Source: an uncultured Armatimonadota bacterium
Lineage (GTDB): Bacteria; Armatimonadota; Fimbriimonadia; Fimbriimonadales; Fimbriimonadaceae
NCBI GenBank assembly: GCA_903927025.1
Contig: CAIYLG010000002.1
Coordinates: 186,001 to 250,000, forward strand
Reading direction: 5' to 3'
DNA: 64,000 nt
The notes beneath the pieces are model-generated. The model saw only the letters and a program-made list of their open reading frames with translations. It was not told where the DNA came from and ran no database searches. Shown one piece after another: positions 60,986 through 64,000 of the stretch. Each line of letters starts with the position of its first letter. Positions within the stretch are counted from its first letter, which is position 1. Position numbers and translations under genes: made by a program.

Positions 60986-61088
60986 CTTCAGCAGTTCTCC
61001 ACTTTGTCTTTACGGTCAGAAAGCACTCCATTCTACGGTGAATTGGGGTTAGGACTCGCCATACGCTGAATTCGTTCAGTTGTCCTGT

Positions 61089-61532
61089 TTAGGATGTAGT
61101 CAAGCTGAACAGAATGCGATCTGTCTCCGGAAACTCCTCATCCGCATGCAGGAGGCACAATCCTCGGAGTTCTCCTCGATGATAGGTGCTATGGTTCAGG
61201 ACGTGAAGCACTATTTCGCTGAGGGTTGTGCTGAGCGGCTCTCCTGAAATTCTCCGATACTCCACGACGCGGTCCTCTGGAAGGGATTCCATTAGTGCAA
61301 CCCACTTATCGGCCGCAATCTGGATTGCTTCCCTGGTAAGTTCCATTTCAGGGAACGCCAAAGGGGAAAACCCCAAGCACCGCTGGTACCAAACAGATCC
61401 TGCAGAAAGAATGTGCTCAAAAATCCCGGTTTCAGGTTGCGGGAATCCCTTCGCCTCAAGGCATTCTAGCCAGCGAAGATTCGCCCAAGCGTCGTATTGG
61501 AACCCTGTGGCGAGCATTTGGAAGTCAGCCAT
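61089..61532 (-). CDS. DinB/YfiT-like four-helix bundle protein
   Basis: 147 residues. The DinB-fold metal site is indicated by His in IFEHILSAGSVWYQRCL and by HVLNHSTYHRGELRGL near residue 115, giving the usual three-His set. Members include thiol S-transferases and metal-dependent hydrolases; which applies is unknown. It lies between two GspF-type genes on the same strand, nine bases after the first. Confidence 0.85.
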   Translation of the reverse strand: MADFQMLATGFQYDAWANLRWLECLEAKGFPQPETGIFEHILSAGSVWYQRCLGFSPLAFPEMELTREAIQIAADKWVALMESLPEDRVVEYRRISGEPLSTTLSEIVLHVLNHSTYHRGELRGLCLLHADEEFPETDRILFSLTTS

Positions 61533-61541
61533 GCAGGGAGC

Positions 61542-62888
61542 TTACTCTCCCAAAATGGTGGGAATGAGGCGCGAATAGTATCGAGTCAGCAACCATCCTG
61601 CAAGGACGGTCACGACGACTGCGAGAAGTCCCAGGAAGATAAAGCCAGCCCGCCTGGCCGCGGTTTCATCCTTTGCCCGGAAGTCTGCATCAGTCGCCTT
61701 TCGCACGGAATCCAATGCTCGCGGGACATCTCCGGTGATTTCTCCAGTTTGGACGATATCGCCGAACTCAGGAGGAAGCACGCCCGCATTCCGCAGAGAG
61801 GTGGAAAGCTTGTCAGATTCCGTCATCTGCCGGCCCTGCTCCGCAAGTCGTTGGCGAATCGCTAGGTTGGGTACCGATTCGAGGGCAAGAAGGAACGTGT
61901 TCTGTGGGGAAAGCCCCCCACGACTTACCATTGCCAACGCCCACGTGAAGCGTGCCATCGATTCTGCAGACGCTCGCCCCCCGATAACAGGAATGCGCAT
62001 GATTAGGCTGTGCCGAAACTGCCGCATCGGCATTGAATTGACCCAAGCCGATAGCCCCCAAGCCACAAGGAAGATGAAGGCAGAGAGCGGAAGGACGGCT
62101 AGCAAGGCTTTGAACGCTGCTGCCGCAAGCGTCGCAACCGGCGGAAGGCTGCCCCCAGCGGCATCCTGGGTTTTGATGGAAGCCAGGCTGCCGTCAACAA
62201 TTGCCAAGATCAGCGGTGTGATTCCAAACGTCGCGGCAAAGACGATCTGATAGTAGAACAGGCGCTTCTTGAGGCGGTCCGATCCCTGCATCTTGTCGGC
62301 GACTTCTTCCATAGCCTCAGGAAGAAAGCCTGCAGTTTCGCCGGCTCGAATTGTGCCGATTACGTCGGGGGGATAGAGGTATGGATAGGCTTCGAGCGCG
62401 TCGCTCATCCGACCGCCCTCAGAAACCTTGGCGGCGGCTCGAAACAGCGAATCGCGATACCGCTCTGGCGTGCGGGAGGCGAGGTCAGTCAGTGACTGAG
62501 CGGGATTCATGCCGCTACGAAAATAGCTGCCCAACTGCGAAAACAAAAAGAAGAGGTCTCGATCCTTTCCGCGCTTCGTCTTGACGACATCTGCCTGATT
62601 GAATGGGGCACCTGGCGCACCCATCGAGATATTGCCGCGTATCTCTGGCGCTCGATGCGGCACCGGTCGGGCGATACTTGGAGCCGCCGCCTGCAAAAGA
62701 ACCTGAGGAGCGGGTACGCGTGGTGCCGGTGCAGGGATCGGTGACTGTGGCCCCTGCTCCAGCACCTCACGCACGATGTAGCCCGCACTGACCAGAGCGC
62801 TGGAAGCGGCATCGCGATTCGCCGCCTGCAAAGTGCCGGTTAGGAGTTGTCCGTCTTTATTTGCAACACTATATCTAAAGAAGGGCAT
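61542..62888 (-). CDS. Second GspF/PilC-family protein, divergent
   Basis: 448 residues. It opens FFRYSVANKDGQLLTGTLQA, then a long Pro/Ala-rich linker (residues about 45-105). The first GspF domain is FLFSQLGSYFRSGMNPAQSL with YPPDVIGTIRAGETAGFLPE; the second is FTWALAMVSRGGLSPQNTFL with FGDIVQTGEITGDVPRALDS. It is more divergent than the paralogue at 59684. Its start overlaps the folK stop by 14 bases. Two platform proteins may form a heteromer or serve two pilus types. Confidence 0.88.
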   Translation of the reverse strand: MPFFRYSVANKDGQLLTGTLQAANRDAASSALVSAGYIVREVLEQGPQSPIPAPAPRVPAPQVLLQAAAPSIARPVPHRAPEIRGNISMGAPGAPFNQADVVKTKRGKDRDLFFLFSQLGSYFRSGMNPAQSLTDLASRTPERYRDSLFRAAAKVSEGGRMSDALEAYPYLYPPDVIGTIRAGETAGFLPEAMEEVADKMQGSDRLKKRLFYYQIVFAATFGITPLILAIVDGSLASIKTQDAAGGSLPPVATLAAAAFKALLAVLPLSAFIFLVAWGLSAWVNSMPMRQFRHSLIMRIPVIGGRASAESMARFTWALAMVSRGGLSPQNTFLLALESVPNLAIRQRLAEQGRQMTESDKLSTSLRNAGVLPPEFGDIVQTGEITGDVPRALDSVRKATDADFRAKDETAARRAGFIFLGLLAVVVTVLAGWLLTRYYSRLIPTILGE

Positions 62889-63381
62889 CGCTTAGGGTGA
62901 TGACGTGATCGCGCTGAAGTTCCGTTCGGGCAAGGAGGTCTGAGACAACCCCAAGGCCCGGAATCAATGTATTGGGAACGATATCGTTGAGAGGCTGGAG
63001 TACAAATCGTCGCTCGGGAATGGCTGGGTGGGGCACCGTAAGTTTCAGGATGTTGTCCTCCATGAATTGATACGATAACCGTCCGTACGCCACAAGGTCT
63101 AGGTCTATCTCTCTCGGTCCATTTCTCTCTCGTGGGGCTCGGCCGATTTCCTGTTCAAGGCGCTTGAGCGTCGCCAGGACCGATCTTGGACTCTGCAGAG
63201 ACGAGCACGAAACGGCGGCGTTAAGAAAGGGCGGCTGATCCTCCACATACATCGGCGCGGTTCGGTAGATCTGGCTCGCCATCAGGGGTCCAAACTCGCG
63301 CTCCAGCATTTTGGCCGCGACTCGAAGATTGTTCAGGCTGTCGCCGACATTCGATCCGAGGGCAATCAACACTTCCGCCAC
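62875..63381 (-). CDS. folK: 2-amino-4-hydroxy-6-hydroxymethyldihydropteridine pyrophosphokinase
   Basis: About 168 residues taking GTG 63381; the frame is open to ATG 63441. HPPK features are plain: VLIALGSNVGDSLNNLRVAA, YVEDQPPFLNAAV, RERNGPREIDLDLVAYG with the Mg-binding D-x-D, and VPHPAIPERRFVLQPLNDI. It pyrophosphorylates the pterin precursor in folate synthesis. No folB or folP lies beside it; a GspF gene follows with an overlap. Confidence 0.92.
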   Translation of the reverse strand: MAEVLIALGSNVGDSLNNLRVAAKMLEREFGPLMASQIYRTAPMYVEDQPPFLNAAVSCSSLQSPRSVLATLKRLEQEIGRAPRERNGPREIDLDLVAYGRLSYQFMEDNILKLTVPHPAIPERRFVLQPLNDIVPNTLIPGLGVVSDLLARTELQRDHVITLSDALL

Positions 63382-63510
63382 GCCACAGTTTAGCTGTCCC
63401 AGTCGAGAATCAGACGTCCAGACGCCCTGCTCCCCAAACATAAACTGGATGCCAAGCTGGTGATCGTGGCAATTTTCAGCGATTTTGAGTCACAATTCAG
63501 GTCCCTGAAT

Positions 63511-63587
63511 GGCGGGTATAGCTCAGGGGTTAGAGCGCCTGACTGTGGCTCAGGAGGCCGTGGGTTCAATTCCCATTACCCGCCCCA
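63511..63587 (+). tRNA. tRNA-His(GTG)
   Basis: G-1 is encoded at 63511. Acceptor GCGGGTA pairs with TACCCGC, C73 pairs with G-1, and CCA is encoded at 63585-63587. The anticodon stem CTGA/TCAG encloses the loop with GTG at 63545-63547. The T-arm reads GGGTTCAATTCCC. Confidence 0.95.
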
Positions 63588-63619
63588 TTTCCTTAATTCG
63601 CGCTAAGCTTTGAGGGAAC

Positions 63620-64000
63620 ATGAATTCTTCCCGTGGCTCCCGATGTTTGCTGGCTGCGTCGATTTTCTGTCTGACAGTTAGTCCAACCTTTTCTCAGGTC
63701 ATTCCTTCCTTTCGCGACCCATCCGTCAGTCTTGACACTCGAGTGAAGGATCTCTTGACTCGTCTGACCACAGAAGAGAAGCTCGGACTGATTCACGGTG
63801 CCAGCAAGTTCTCCACCGCTGGGGTTCCGCGTTTAGGAATTGGCCCCCTCTGGATGTCGGACGGACCTCACGGAGTGCGAGAGGAGATCGGTCCCGATAC
63901 CTGGAATGCGGCAGGAAGAACGGATGATTTCTCCACCGCCATGCCGGTGGGTATCTGCCTGGCATCAACCTGGGACCCTGATCTGGCGGCAGCAGACGGT
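63620..64000 (+). CDS. GH3 beta-glucosidase-like protein (5' part)
   Basis: The first 127 codons from ATG 63620, which has GAGGG five bases upstream; it continues past the right edge. A signal peptide (LLAASIFCLTVSPTFSQ) is followed by the GH3 N-terminal domain: RVKDLLTRLTTEEKLGLIHG, LWMSDGPHGVREE and FSTAMPVGICLASTWDPDLA. Such enzymes release terminal beta-linked glucose or xylose. The catalytic Asp (usually in an SDW motif) lies beyond the window. Confidence 0.88.
   Translation, partial: MNSSRGSRCLLAASIFCLTVSPTFSQVIPSFRDPSVSLDTRVKDLLTRLTTEEKLGLIHGASKFSTAGVPRLGIGPLWMSDGPHGVREEIGPDTWNAAGRTDDFSTAMPVGICLASTWDPDLAAADG

Overview
The window is 64 kb of densely coded chromosome (my reading puts G+C in the high fifties) from a diderm, LPS-making, probably saprophytic bacterium. 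The best fit is Armatimonadota, class Fimbriimonadia. The reasons are a UBact (bacterial ubiquitin-like) gene between a Dop/PafA-family gene and a proteasome beta gene, lipid A genes (lpxK, lpxL-type, GT9), many secreted carbohydrate-active proteins, and a prevalence of -10 boxes 5-8 bases upstream of start codons. No rRNA or complete marker set is present, so the taxonomy is inference.

Layout. 0-6.6 kb: an MFS transporter cut by the window edge, a GNAT acetyltransferase, and a sugar operon (clan-A glycoside hydrolase, two ABC permeases, binding protein, no ATPase). 6.6-10.2 kb: accessory DNA with three size classes of one repeat-bounded element, the longest coding for a DUF559 endonuclease-like protein, plus a broken and an orphan ribbon-helix-helix antitoxin. 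10.2-12.7 kb: a secreted protein, a fasciclin protein divergent from a CarH-like MerR/B12 photoreceptor regulator with 11-bp direct-repeat operators, and an orphan MraZ-like protein. 12.8-19 kb: two large secreted beta-propeller proteins, a transglutaminase-fold protein without catalytic residues, and two tRNA-Gly genes. 19-24.2 kb: a six-hairpin glycosidase, an alpha-L-fucosidase and a beta-helix protein. 24.2-26.3 kb: gene-poor DNA with a long hairpin and a coding relic. 26.3-30.6 kb: ALDH16-deoC divergent from a sugar-binding lipoprotein. 30.6-35.6 kb: an ECF sigma/anti-sigma pair with HtrA protease (two matching candidate ECF promoters) and a Fur-like regulator. 36-44.7 kb: tyrS, ftsY, a lipid A/LPS gene run and small enzymes.

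44.7-48.5 kb: lipoprotein, Dop-type enzyme, UBact and proteasome beta genes, with every junction overlapping. 48.8-53 kb: DUF177-plsX-fabH, two small coupled genes and mdh. 53-58.4 kb: an M56/BlaI pair with two clear operators, and two paralogous secreted proteins sharing an N-terminal domain but carrying unrelated low-complexity tails. 58.5-63.4 kb: a membrane DnaJ protein, two GspF/PilC-type proteins, a DinB-fold protein and folK. The window ends with tRNA-His and the start of a GH3 glycosidase.

Start codons were re-chosen where overlaps, Shine-Dalgarno sites or promoters argued for it. Functions rest on motif recognition by eye, with no database search.
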